Positions 7,161 to 17,962 of a stretch of 37,245 bases of DNA are shown piece after piece. This DNA is from Oscillochloris sp. ZM17-4 (lineage in GTDB: Bacteria > Chloroflexota > Chloroflexia > Chloroflexales > Chloroflexaceae): contig NZ_JAIEWN010000028.1 in assembly GCF_019599295.1 (NCBI RefSeq), positions 9,084 to 46,328 on the forward strand. Reading direction: 5' to 3'. The notes beneath the pieces were generated by a model. That model ran no database searches. It was not told the origin of the DNA and saw only the letters and a program-made list of their open reading frames with translations. Position 1 is the stretch's first letter. The number at the start of each line of letters is the position of its first letter. Both the position numbers and the translations under genes were made by a program.

Positions 7161-8388
7161 GCAGGCGCCGGTCGTCTCAAACACCACGCCGCTGATCACC
7201 CTCGCCGGCGTCGGGCTGCTTGAGCTGCTCCCCGCGCTCTATGGGACGATCACCATTGCGACCCAGGTCCTCCACGAGTACGAGGCGAAGCTCCGCGCTG
7301 GCGATCTGGATCTGCGCGCGGCCAGTTGGCTAACTGTCGCCGCAGTCACGATCCCTGATGATCTGGCCGCGCATCTCGACATGGGCGAGGCGGCGACGAT
7401 CGCGCTTGCCGCAGAAGCGGGCGCGCGGCTGGTGATCCTCGATGAGCGCCGCGGCCGGCGGATCGCCCTGGCGCGTGGCCTGCCGGTGATCGGGACAGGC
7501 GCCGTGTTGGTGGAGGCGAAACGCCAGGGGGTGATCCCAGCGGTAGCGCCCGTCCTTAATGCGATGATCACCCAGGGGCAGTATATCTCCACACGCCTGC
7601 GCGCGACCCTGCTCGCAGCCGCTGATGAACCTGCGACGAACGAGGAGCGTAGCCACGCCTGTATGGAGAGCAACCATGGCCGACGCAGCGATCAACCTGG
7701 CCGAGAAGCTGGCCCAGTTCGACGAGCACTGGGCGCCGCGCAGCGTGGCCCAGCTGAACGACTACGACATCATGGTCGTCAAGGTGCGCGGGGAGTTCGT
7801 CTGGCACGCCCACCCGGATACGGACGACTTCTTCCTCGTGCTGAAGGGCCGGCTGACCATCCGCCTGCGCGACGGCGAGGTGAGCCTCGGCCCCGGCGAG
7901 CTCTTCGTGGTGCCGCGCGGCGTCGAGCACCAGCCCGTCGCCGCGGAGGAGTGTCACCTGCTGCTCATCGAGCCGACCGGCACCCCGAACACCGGCGAGG
8001 CGACCACGGCCGCGCCGCGGCGGACGCTGTAGCCGGTGACGCCCGATCGACAGGCGCTGCTCCAGCGCATCGCCGCTGCCATCCTGCGCGCCCCCTCGCC
8101 CTTCGTGACTCGGGTGGGCATCGACGGCGTAGACGGCGCGGGCAAGACTATGTTCGGCGACGAGCTTGTCGGCCTGCTCCAGGCCGCCGGCCGGCGGGTC
8201 ATCCGCGCCTCGGTCGACTCCTTCCACAACCCGCGGGCGCTGCGCTACCGGCGTGGCCGCCACTCGCCGGAAGGCTTCTTCCACGACTCCTACGACTACG
8301 CCCAGCTGTGGGCGGCCCTGATCGACCCGCTCAGCCCCGGCGGGGATGGCCGCTACCGCACGGCGGCCTTCGATCACCGCACCGATAG
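7153..8388 (+). CDS. DUF3368/PIN-domain toxin; frame runs on past the domain without a stop
   Basis: The first about 160 residues are a DUF3368 PIN-type nuclease: VVSNTTPLITLAGVGLLELL with the first acidic/polar site region, HLDMGEAATIALAAEAGARL with the conserved D/E pair, and LVILDERRGRRIALARGL with the D-E/R motif. The GTG start at 7153 overlaps the antitoxin stop. The PIN domain ends about 7630, but the frame has no stop there and stays open to 8388 as an Arg/Ala/Pro-rich out-of-frame reading of the cupin and kinase genes. Either a stop was lost or a one-base shift occurred near 7640, where another frame reaches TAG. The domain call is firm; the true C-terminus is not. Confidence 0.6.
   Translation: MAEQAPVVSNTTPLITLAGVGLLELLPALYGTITIATQVLHEYEAKLRAGDLDLRAASWLTVAAVTIPDDLAAHLDMGEAATIALAAEAGARLVILDERRGRRIALARGLPVIGTGAVLVEAKRQGVIPAVAPVLNAMITQGQYISTRLRATLLAAADEPATNEERSHACMESNHGRRSDQPGREAGPVRRALGAAQRGPAERLRHHGRQGARGVRLARPPGYGRLLPRAEGPADHPPARRRGEPRPRRALRGAARRRAPARRRGGVSPAAHRADRHPEHRRGDHGRAAADAVAGDARSTGAAPAHRRCHPARPLALRDSGGHRRRRRRGQDYVRRRACRPAPGRRPAGHPRLGRLLPQPAGAALPAWPPLAGRLLPRLLRLRPAVGGPDRPAQPRRGWPLPHGGLRSPHR
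7676..8032 (+). CDS. Cupin-domain protein
   Basis: A 118-residue single-domain cupin with both motifs: GEFVWHAHPDTDDFFLVLKG (the G-x5-H-x-H-x4-E-type motif with D in place of E) and PGELFVVPRGVEHQPVA (motif 2, G-x5-P-x-G-x2-H). The three histidines H-x-H and EH would hold a metal. The start has GGAGAG 5 bp upstream. It is followed 3 bp later by the uridine-kinase-like gene, suggesting co-transcription. The substrate is unknown. Confidence 0.85.
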   Translation: MADAAINLAEKLAQFDEHWAPRSVAQLNDYDIMVVKVRGEFVWHAHPDTDDFFLVLKGRLTIRLRDGEVSLGPGELFVVPRGVEHQPVAAEECHLLLIEPTGTPNTGEATTAAPRRTL

Positions 8389-8692
8389 CCCGGTCGTTGC
8401 GCCGGAGGAGCAGGCCGCGACCGGCGACATCCTGGTCTTCGACGGGATCTTCCTGCACCGGCCGGAGCTCCGCAGCTCCTGGGATCTCTCGGTCTTCCTG
8501 GAGGTCAGCGTTGTCACCTCGGTCGGCCGCTGCGCCGCCCGCGATGGGAGCTCGCCTGACCCGCAGCACCCCAGCCAGCGCCGCTACGTCGAAGGTCAGC
8601 AGCTCTACCTGCGCAGCTGCCGGCCCGAGCGCCGCGCGACCTTCGTAGTCAACAACAACAACCTCGACGCGCCCTATCTAGTCGGCCGATGA
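8036..8692 (+). CDS. Uridine-kinase-like P-loop protein
   Basis: A 218-residue P-loop kinase of the uridine/pantothenate kinase group. Walker A is GIDGVDGAGKT (about residues 28-38), the Walker B/substrate region is VIRASVDSFHNPRALRYRRG, and GDILVFDGIFLHRPEL gives the second carboxylate. The first residues (MTPDRQALLQRIAAAIL) and this SxDxFHxPR motif are typical of the family of small stand-alone kinases rather than Udk itself. The start is a GTG 3 bp after the cupin stop, and the Shine-Dalgarno is poor, consistent with coupling. The substrate is unproven. Confidence 0.8.
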   Translation: MTPDRQALLQRIAAAILRAPSPFVTRVGIDGVDGAGKTMFGDELVGLLQAAGRRVIRASVDSFHNPRALRYRRGRHSPEGFFHDSYDYAQLWAALIDPLSPGGDGRYRTAAFDHRTDSPVVAPEEQAATGDILVFDGIFLHRPELRSSWDLSVFLEVSVVTSVGRCAARDGSSPDPQHPSQRRYVEGQQLYLRSCRPERRATFVVNNNNLDAPYLVGR

Positions 8693-8762
8693 GCAGATGT
8701 GCTGCAGCACAACGCCGCGGCGTACCTGGCGATCATCACACCTCGAGCGCCTGGGCATGCGG

Positions 8763-9282
8763 TTAATCGCTGCTGGCGGAGCTGCGCTCGACCCAGGCCA
8801 GAATACCGTCGACCACGGCGTGCGGGCGGTGAATCCCGGTATCGATACGGGCGGATAGCTGTTCGCGCAGGTGCTGCGCATCGTGGAGCGCGTCGGCGAT
8901 CTGATCCTCGCTCCATCCCGGGCGATCCCGAAGTCGTGCCTGGCGTGTCTGCGCATCACAATCGAGCAACAGCCACGCGATCCGGTCAACCCACGGAAGC
9001 CTCCCGACACGCGCAAGATCCTCGCGGTCGAGGGGCGCGAAGAGGAGCGCGATCATTCCGTTGCGCGACACCGCGTGAAGAATCTCCAGCCAGAGCCGGT
9101 TATAGGCCGGCCACGTCGCCTGGTCAGCGCGGATATCGCGCTGCGCAAGCTGCGATGCGGCCGGGAGCAGCTCGTCGATATTCAAAGGCCAGGTAGGGCG
9201 TCGCGCGACTGCGGAGCACGGTCAAGGCGGTGGTCTTCCCCGCACCGGGAGCGCCCGTGATGAGGTAGAGTGTTCGGGTCAT
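8763..9282 (-). pseudogene. AAA P-loop kinase-like protein, frameshifted
   Basis: The gene starts MTRTLYLITGAPGAGKTTALTVL (Walker A GAPGAGKT), with GGAGG upstream, and should continue TPYLAFNIDELLPAASQLA. One extra base at about 9182 (TTTGAATATC where TTTAATATC would keep the frame) breaks it. The second part then reads NIDELLPAASQLA ... RIAWLLLDCDAQTRQARLRDRPGW to a stop at 8763, with the lid R-x2-R residues intact. A TTG could restart the second part. Total length would be about 173 residues. It resembles nucleotide kinase-like ATPases of unknown substrate. Confidence 0.7.
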
Positions 9283-9437
9283 CCATCCTCCCGGCGTGCC
9301 CGACACGCGTCGAAGATCGGGGTGAGCAGCCTATCGGCCCCATAAAAAGACTCCTACAATATAGCTCGTACGCCAACGCCACGGCGCGGGGACTGTCCGC
9401 CTTGAGGCGGCAGGGGAAGCGCCGGGCAAGCAGCTTC

Positions 9438-9466
9438 TTGCGAGAACGCTGTGTATATGGTAGAAT
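9438..9466 (+). promoter_or_regulatory. tnpB promoter TTGCGA-N17-TAGAAT
   Basis: TTGCGA (9438-9443) and TAGAAT (9461-9466) are separated by 17 bp, and the ATG of tnpB follows 9 bp after the -10 box. The mRNA would be nearly leaderless. Confidence 0.55.
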
Positions 9467-9475
9467 ATATGTGCT

Positions 9476-10411
9476 ATGCAACGTACGCTTCGCGTGAAAC
9501 TCACCCCCTCCACGACACAGGCTGGGCTGCTGGCTGAAACCAGCCGCCTGTTCACGGCGGCCTTTAACGCCGTCTGCCGCGTGGGATGGCAACAGAAGAT
9601 CACCAACGGGGCCGATCTGCATCACGCGACCTACTACCCGACGCAGGCAGACTACCCTGCGCTCGTTTCGGATCTGTTGATCCAGGCGCGGGTCAAGGCA
9701 ACCGAAGCCGTCAAAAGCGCGTTTGCCTCGCAGAAGGCCGGGCGCACGGTTGGGATGCCGCAATCGGACGCCTGCCCGCCGCGCTATAACCGGCACACCT
9801 ATAAGGTCGATTGGGAGAGCCAGACGGTGCGCTTCCTGGGCAAGCCTGCCTGGAAGGCGATTGAGGGGCGGCTGTTCTACCTCAAACGCCAGCTTCAGCG
9901 GAAGGGGAGCAAGAGCGCCAAGCGACATCTGCGCACGGTGCGGGGGAAACAGGCCCGCTTTCGGCGTGACTGTGATCACGTCCTCTCCAAGCAGATTGTC
10001 CAGTCGGCGCATCCCGGTGCGACGATTGTGCTGGAGAACCTGACCCACATTCGGAAGCGGTCGAAGATCCGTAAGCAGACGAAAACCAGCCGCCGCGTCC
10101 ATAGCTGGTCGTTCGCGCAGATCACGTCGTTCGTGGCGTACAAAGCCGAGGAACGGGGGTGTACGGTGGCGGGGGTCGATCCCCGGCATACCTCGCAGAC
10201 CTGTAGCTGCTGTGGGCACCAGGCCCGCACCAACCGCCGTTCCCGTGGCCGGTTTGTGTGTCGGGTGTGTGGCTTCGAGCTGCATGCCGACCTCAACGCG
10301 GCGCGGAATAGTGCGGCCACGTACCATGCCAGCGGGGGTAGATCTCCTGTTGGCGGGCTGCCTGTCAACCAGCCAATCGTGTCCGTCCCGACGCTTCGGC
10401 TTCGGAAGTGA
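9476..10411 (+). CDS. tnpB: TnpB homologue lacking the RuvC-I segment
   Basis: TnpB is the RNA-guided nuclease of IS200/IS605 elements, guided by an omega RNA from the element's right end. This copy is 311 residues against roughly 370-420 usual. It keeps the N-terminal domain (LRVKLTPSTTQAGLL), the GSKSAKRHLR segment, RuvC-II glutamate E187 in IVLENLTHIRK, the four-cysteine zinc finger (C243/C246 and C262/C265, GVDPRHTSQTCSCCG) and RuvC-III aspartate D272 in HADLNAARN. Between about residues 120 and 124 the text jumps from the WED strand (WESQTVRFL) to AWKAIEGRLFYLKRQLQ, so the DLG-type segment with the first catalytic aspartate is gone. Nuclease activity is not expected. Decay is the simplest explanation. 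Confidence 0.85.
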   Translation: MQRTLRVKLTPSTTQAGLLAETSRLFTAAFNAVCRVGWQQKITNGADLHHATYYPTQADYPALVSDLLIQARVKATEAVKSAFASQKAGRTVGMPQSDACPPRYNRHTYKVDWESQTVRFLGKPAWKAIEGRLFYLKRQLQRKGSKSAKRHLRTVRGKQARFRRDCDHVLSKQIVQSAHPGATIVLENLTHIRKRSKIRKQTKTSRRVHSWSFAQITSFVAYKAEERGCTVAGVDPRHTSQTCSCCGHQARTNRRSRGRFVCRVCGFELHADLNAARNSAATYHASGGRSPVGGLPVNQPIVSVPTLRLRK

Positions 10412-10419
10412 GGCACAAG

Positions 10420-10439
10420 CTGTCGCGTTTACGCGACAG
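10420..10439 (+). other. Right-end stem-loop of the TnpB element
   Basis: A perfect inverted repeat CTGTCGCG-TTTA-CGCGACAG lies 8 bp after the tnpB stop. In this class it is the right-end palindrome and also part of the omega RNA 3' scaffold. The outer 9-bp pair 10361-10369/10443-10451 could enclose it. Confidence 0.6.
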
Positions 10440-10451
10440 TCAGTTGACAGG

Positions 10452-10693
10452 CTGTCTGGGTGCCCGCTCCACCAGCGGGCGATCCAGCCGTACTGGCGCA
10501 GGGTCGGGCGGGCGGTGTTCCCCGGCGGGTAGGCGCCCGAGTCGAGGATGACCGAGACGTTGGGCTGGCTGCGTAGGTAGCGCTCGGCTGGCGAGCCGGC
10601 GGGCACCAGGAAGTGGCGCTGGCCGACCAGCCGACAGACCGCCCAATCCCGGGCGCATGGCGATCGGCCGATCGCGAAGTAGAACTGAGGCAT
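10452..10693 (-). pseudogene. TGT-like (DpdA-type) protein, N-terminal fragment cut by the TnpB element
   Basis: The reading begins MPQFYFAIGRSPCARDWAVC, with GAGGAGGAG just upstream, and contains NVSVILDSGAYPPGNTARPT. LDSGAY with a nearby aromatic tail (YGWIARWWSGH) is the pattern of tRNA-guanine transglycosylase-like proteins found on phages and plasmids, including DpdA, which inserts 7-deazaguanine in DNA. Only about 80 residues remain before the right end of the TnpB element. The start is 3 bp after the stop of the helicase remnant, so the two formed an operon. The family assignment rests on one motif. Confidence 0.4.
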
Positions 10694-10695
10694 CG

Positions 10696-12670
10696 TTACT
10701 CCTCCTCGTAGAGCCAGCGGCAAAGCTGGCCGAGCCGCCGGCCGATACCGCCCTGGGCGTAGGTGATCGCCCACGCCAGCGGCGGCCAGCCGCCGCAGCT
10801 GGGTCAGGTCGAGGTAGGGGGTGAGCGTGCTGCGCCGGCCTTCGGTGACCGCCTCCAGCGCGGGCAGGCGCTCCGCCGGCGGGTCGAGGTCGGGCACCTC
10901 ACGGGTGGTCTCGTGGGTAATCACGGCGGGCAGCCAGCGCAGGCCGGTCGCCGCCTTGGTCGAGTGGGAGATCAGGGCGATCACCGCCGGCGCGTCGCTG
11001 TGCGCACAGCGGGCCATCCAGCGGTCCACGTCGGTGTGGTCGCGGATGACCAGCACCTCGGCCGCCGGGAAAGCCCCGGCGATCTCGCGCCGCCAGGTCG
11101 GGATGACCCGCCAGGTCGGGATGACCCGCTTGGGCGGGGCGATCCAGATCGGCAATGCCCTGGGCGCTCGTCCGTCGGTGTGCCGGTTCGCCTTCCAGGC
11201 CTTGGCCAGCCGGCGTGCCCAGGAGGGCTTCTTCTCGCCGTGAAATGCAGTGGCTTGCTCCTCCCAGTAGTGACAGAGGGTGGCGATCAGGGCGATGACC
11301 TGGCGGGTCTTGCCAACCCCCGGCTCGCCAGCGAACATGGCCCGGCCGCCGTCCCAGAGGGCGCGGCGCAGGGCGAAGACCCGGTGCATCTGCGCCGGCG
11401 CGAGGCCGGGATGCTCCGCACCGGGGAGCTGCTTGTCCAGGCCAATCTGGGCGACCACGCGGACCTCCCAGTCCGCGGGGTCAAGCTGATAGCGCGGCTG
11501 GTGCTTGTCTAAAACCTGGACGGCCAGGGTCGGCAGCAGCGGCTGGAGAAAGGCGAAGGCGGCGTCGTTCTGGTAGTGGCTGACCGCGCCGGTAGCGAGG
11601 TCGAGCACGCCCAGGACGGGGTTGTCCTCGATCTGCGAGACCTCGACCACGCCCTTGGCGCGCTGGTCGTCGTCGACCGGCATGCGCGTGGCTTGCTTGG
11701 AGGTTGCGGTGGTGATGACGAAGCGCTCGCCGTTGGGGCCGTCGAGGATATCGCCGTCGAGCAGGCCGGAGAGGATGAGCGCGGCCAGGTGGGCCGGGCC
11801 GGTCGGCGGCATCAGCGGGCGGGCGAAGACGCCCTCCGCCTGCAGGGTGACCGCCTGCTGCCAGGCGGGGCTGTGGTGGAGGCCGCCGGCCTCCAGCCCG
11901 CGCAGCAGCGCGTCCTCGTCGGCGTGGAGCACGAGGATCTCGGGTATCGTCGGCGCGGACGGCAGGAGGTAGGGGTCGGCGATCGGATGATCGGGCAGAA
12001 CGGGCGGCGGCGTGCCGCCGGCCCAGGTCTGGGTCTCCGTGTCGTAGCGCCAGCCCTGGAGCTGGGCCTTGACCATCGGGTCGGGCGTCTCCAGCGGGCT
12101 GAGCCGCTTCACGCCGGCGACGACGATCTGGGAGTACTTCTGAAAGGACGTGTCGGCGTTGGTGTCGCCATCGGGGAAGCGCCAGCAGCGCAGCTGCTGA
12201 TAGTTGCGGGCGTAGTGGTTGATCAGGGTGCCGTCGAGGCCCGAGCGGGCCGGGATGACCGCGAGGCTGACGCCGCCGGCGACCAGGGCCTTGGTAACGA
12301 GCACCTGGGCCGCGTACTCGGCGCGGCGGCCGTCGTCAAGCCGCACGTAGGGCGGGTTGGTCACGCACAGGCTAAACGAGTCGGGCGTCGGCCGGGTCGC
12401 CTCAAACGGCGCCCGCACGATCGTCGCGCCGGGCAGCCGCTGGCGGGCGGACTCAGCCCGCTCCGCGCTGATCTCGATGCCGAAGAGCCGGGCGGTGGGG
12501 AGATGGACAAAGGGGGCCAGCAGATTGCCGGCGCCGCAGCCGGTCAGGTCGCCGATCGCCACCGGGGTGGCGGCCGGAATAGTCACCAGGTGCCGGAGGG
12601 CGTCGGCGTGAACCTGGGGCGTGGGGATGTGCTGAGAAATCGCCATCCCGCCGAGGGGGCCGCTGCTCAT
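10696..12670 (-). pseudogene. DUF6094-type adenine methylase fused to helicase, internally deleted
   Basis: The N-terminal third is a SAM-dependent N6-adenine methylase: motif I AIGDLTGCGAGNLLAPF (38-54), acidic LFGIEIS, and catalytic NPPY at 105-108, followed by the LAVIPARSGLDG and SQIVVAGVKR strands typical of DUF6094. A second part from about residue 380 is an SF2 helicase-like ATPase with Walker A FAGEPGVGKTRQ (448-455) and APPKRVIPTW. The helicase loses its DEAH-type motif II and C-terminal lobe: after about residue 620 it jumps to LTPYLDLTQLRRLAA and then, by a frame change near 10770, to ITYAQGGIGRRLGQLCRWLY and a stop at 10696. The start has GAGGACTCT before ATG. Such fusions sit on plasmids and ICEs as orphan defence or methylation genes. 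It is probably inactive. Confidence 0.65.
11091..11126. repeat. Exact 18-bp tandem duplication inside the helicase
   Basis: CGCCAGGTCGGGATGACC occurs twice in a row with no mismatch. In the minus reading it duplicates RVIPTW (RVIPTWRVIPTW), in frame, within motif Ia of the helicase. It looks recent and is probably a replication slip. Confidence 0.85.
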
Positions 12671-12713
12671 AGAGTCCTCTTTCTTCAGGAGGACACCTGG
12701 AACGCGCTGCGGC

Positions 12714-12757
12714 CCCCGGACACCCGGCGAACCGCATGCGGTTCCCGGTGTCCGGGG
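12714..12757 (-). promoter_or_regulatory. 44-nt palindrome upstream of methylase/helicase gene
   Basis: Arms 12714-12724 and 12747-12757 are an 11-bp perfect pair (CCCCGGACACC / GGTGTCCGGGG), enclosing a second perfect 14-bp palindrome, AACCGCATGCGGTT (12730-12743). It lies between the Rad52-like and methylase genes, 44 bp before the ATG at 12670, with no T-run. A similar hairpin precedes the Rad52-like gene, so it may act as an mRNA leader or as a protein-binding site rather than a terminator. Confidence 0.5.
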
Positions 12758-12764
12758 CGGAACA

Positions 12765-13279
12765 TCAGGCAGATGGGGCGCGCACCCCGAGTCGGATCAG
12801 GTCATCCGGCGTCGGCCGGGTGGTCGGGAGCTTCCCGCGCTGGACGCCATCACTGACGAGGGCATTCCAGTGGCGCGGGTCGCCGGCGAGCTGCCAGGCG
12901 CGGATGCCCCGCGCCTCCAGAGGAAGCGTCCCAGCCCAAACTGGGCACAGGCCCGCTTGAAGGCCTGAGCGGCCGCGGTGGTGGCGCGGTTCTCGTTGGG
13001 GTGCTCGGGGTAGTCCAGCGGAAAATCGCCGACATCGGCCTTGGTGACACCGAGGATGCTCAGCGTGCAGACCACGCCGTCGGGCGTGAGGGTGAAGGCG
13101 ACCTGCCAGTCGGCCGGGCCAACCACCTGATCGAGGCGATCATGGTAGACCCGGCTGTCGGCGTAGGCCATGGCCAGCGCGCGGTCGCGGCTCTGGCTGA
13201 GCGCGCCGGGCTTGAGCTCGATCTGATCGCTGGGGAACGGTGCGGTAAGATCAGCGATGAGGTCGGTGAGGGAGCGCAT
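12765..13279 (-). pseudogene. Rad52/DdrA-like single-strand annealing protein, frameshifted near its end
   Basis: The first 120 residues are a Rad52/Rad22-type core: MRSLTDLIADL then IELKPGALSQSRDRALAMAY, ADSRVYHDRLDQVVG (short Rad52 motif), VCTLSILGVTKADVGDFPL, ATTAAAQAFKRACAQFGLGRFLW. This fold anneals complementary DNA strands and is common on phages and ICEs. At FLW (about 12925) the frame breaks; the other frame continues GIRAWQLAGDPRHWNALVSD to a stop at 12765. Normally the family ends in a short basic tail, so this is a late frameshift or a fusion to a foreign tail. The start chosen has GGAGG 7 bp upstream. Confidence 0.65.
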
Positions 13280-13301
13280 ACGAGTCCTCCGAAGAAATAA
13301 G

Positions 13302-13332
13302 GCCACCGGCTCCCGATGCCCGGGCCGGTGGC
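13302..13332 (-). promoter_or_regulatory. Hairpin leader upstream of the Rad52-like gene
   Basis: GCCACCGGC (13302-13310) and GCCGGTGGC (13324-13332) form a 9-bp perfect stem with a 13-nt loop. On the minus strand it is followed by a GAAG-A-rich stretch and GGAGGACTCGT-ATG. The methylase/helicase gene has the same arrangement, with GAGGACTCT-ATG. Confidence 0.4.
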
Positions 13333-13373
13333 AGAATGCCAGTGCTCCGGGCCGAGCGGGGCGCGAGTGTGGA

Positions 13374-13622
13374 CTACTTCTCAGTGGACTCCGCGTTCTC
13401 GGAGCGCTTTCCGGGCAGGCGCTTGATCAGCGCGCCGACGAAGGGGATGCGGGAGGGGGTGCTGAGCTGATCGCTTAACTGGCCGACCGCGCGGGCCTTG
13501 CGGCCGCGCAGCCGGTCAAAGGCCGCGTCGAAGTCGGAGTCATCGAAGGGCTCCAGCTCGGGGATGGTCTTCTTGGCCAGCGGCAGGGCGATGATGAACA
13601 GGGTGATGATCAGGACAGGCAT
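13374..13622 (-). CDS. Small single-pass membrane protein
   Basis: An 82-residue protein starting MPVLIITLFIIALPLAKKTI, with GGAGG 5 bp before the ATG. The N-terminus is one transmembrane segment with K-K on its cytoplasmic end. The rest is charged (PELEPFDDSDFDAAFDRLRG, then KARAVGQLSDQ). No known domain. It heads the minus-strand module with the Rad52-like and methylase/helicase genes, which fits a small membrane component of a plasmid or ICE. Unknown role. Confidence 0.6.
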   Translation of the reverse strand: MPVLIITLFIIALPLAKKTIPELEPFDDSDFDAAFDRLRGRKARAVGQLSDQLSTPSRIPFVGALIKRLPGKRSENAESTEK

Positions 13623-14160
13623 AAGAGCCTCCATGGCGATGGCCAGCCCCACTGCCGGGCTGGTCGTGATGACGCAGACCCAGGCAGGTGGGCAGACAAC
13701 AGCGCCCGGAGGGCGAGACAATGGGCACGCAAAAACGCCCGCTGCGGCGTGCAGCGAGCGACGGGGAGAAGGCCCAGGACAACAGGTTCAGCGAGCGTGC
13801 GACAAGAGGTGCGCCATGCGGCGCGGGAGAAGGGCAGTGGTCCGGCCTGCCGTCGAGGCGGCTACCGGCTATCGGCTATACGCAGTACGAAGGTGCGACC
13901 GGCACCACCCGGGACAGCGACATCGCGTTCGCCGGCGGTGTCACGCCTGAACAAGCGGCGGGAGTGGGCCGAGGAGCAGGATGCCGATGGCCGGGCGGGG
14001 CCGATGCTGTGCGAGCAGTGTAGCACTGGTGAGCAGGGCGGCGCAAGGCAACCTGCACGCTATCAGGCTAAGACGGGAGTGCTGGCCGATGGAAACGCGC
14101 ATTACTGGTCGTTTGCCGCCTCTACAGCGCCTCCGTGTACCCAATCAGTGCTGAGAGATG
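13623..14160. other. No recognisable gene
   Basis: About 540 bp with no frame I can support. Short frames here are arginine-rich shadows. A hydrophobic minus-strand stretch (SLIACRLPCAALLTSATLL near 14000-14070) lacks a ribosome site. It is probably the junction between the decayed module and the kinase region. Confidence 0.4.
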
Positions 14161-17421
<3,261 letters not shown>

Positions 17422-17463
17422 ATGGGTCTCCACCACGACGATCATGCGCAGGAAGTAGCTGAA

Positions 17464-17469
17464 ATTATA
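17464..17469 (-). promoter_or_regulatory. -10 box TATAAT of the hybrid kinase
   Basis: A perfect TATAAT on the minus strand, 42 bp upstream of the chosen ATG. No clear -35. It settles the start codon of the kinase because the more distal ATG would lie upstream of the transcript. Confidence 0.55.
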
Positions 17470-17649
17470 GTATCCACCCAAAAGCGTTGGGGATGGTTTT
17501 CACGACAGGGCGTAACGCTTTCTTCGGGCCAAAAGAGCGTTTCAAATCGATTGTCGGGGCGCTCTGCCGCTCTGCTTGGCGGAGCCGACGGCCCGGTCCA
17601 GGTGCAGTGCTCAGCGGCTCGACCGAACGCATGGCCGAGGCGGGCAGGC

Positions 17650-17784
17650 ACCTCGCCGGTCTTCGAGATACTCGATTCGCCGTCGAAGCACCTGGTCATC
17701 CTCGATCACGCCGGGCATCGCGCGCTGTTCGACCAGCCGGCGGCGTTTGCCGCGCTGATGCGCGAGGTTCGGGAGGCAAGCTGA
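17650..17784 (+). pseudogene. Alpha/beta-hydrolase C-terminal remnant
   Basis: The last 44 codons read TSPVFEILDSPSKHLVILDH then AGHRALFDQPAAFAALMREV and stop. This is the usual end of an alpha/beta hydrolase, with the catalytic histidine in DHAGHRALFDQP. The nucleophile and the rest of the fold are missing; upstream codons are not coding in this frame. The following 175 bp to 17962 hold no gene I can support. Confidence 0.6.
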
Positions 17785-17962
17785 TCTCACCACGCCGCGG
17801 TGAGGTGCGCAGCGCGTGGCGCATGCCGGCCAGGAACGCGTCCGCGCGGGTTGGGGTGATGTGGTGGTCAATCACGCTCTGTGGGCTACCAAGACAGGTG
17901 CGGCGAGCACAAGCCAGCACCGATGGTCGGCGCTGCGGCCGGGAGCGCGCTGCGTGTAGCAT

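Larger units (their letters stand above)
9391..10451 (+). mobile_element. TnpB-only IS200/IS605-type element
   Basis: The unit contains a tnpB gene with no tnpA, a short stem-loop on the left (CCGCC-TTGA-GGCGG, 9397-9410) and a perfect 8-bp stem with a TTTA loop on the right (10420-10439). A 9-bp inverted pair CCTGTCAAC (10361-10369) / GTTGACAGG (10443-10451) closes the right end. Subterminal hairpins with no terminal inverted repeats or target duplication are the IS200/IS605 arrangement. Exact ends are estimated. The right end interrupts a TGT-like gene. Confidence 0.65.

Noticed and set aside
8693-8762. Palindromes GTGCTGCAGCAC and CGCCGCGGCG between converging genes, considered as terminator
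   Set aside because: Short stems and no T-run; likely GC-rich chance.
9182-12670. A single 1162-codon minus-strand frame that looks like one giant protein
   Set aside because: Only the first about 620 residues and a short stretch near 10452-10693 are homologous to known proteins. The rest is antisense of tnpB (9476-10411) and of the kinase remnant. High GC keeps the frame open.
13940-14145. Hydrophobic 67-residue minus frame as a small membrane protein
   Set aside because: No Shine-Dalgarno, no homologue recognised, and cysteine/arginine-rich ends look like shadow text.
17785-17962. Minus-strand text HHITPTRADAFLAGMRHALR as a possible gene remnant
   Set aside because: Too short and not recognised; left unannotated.
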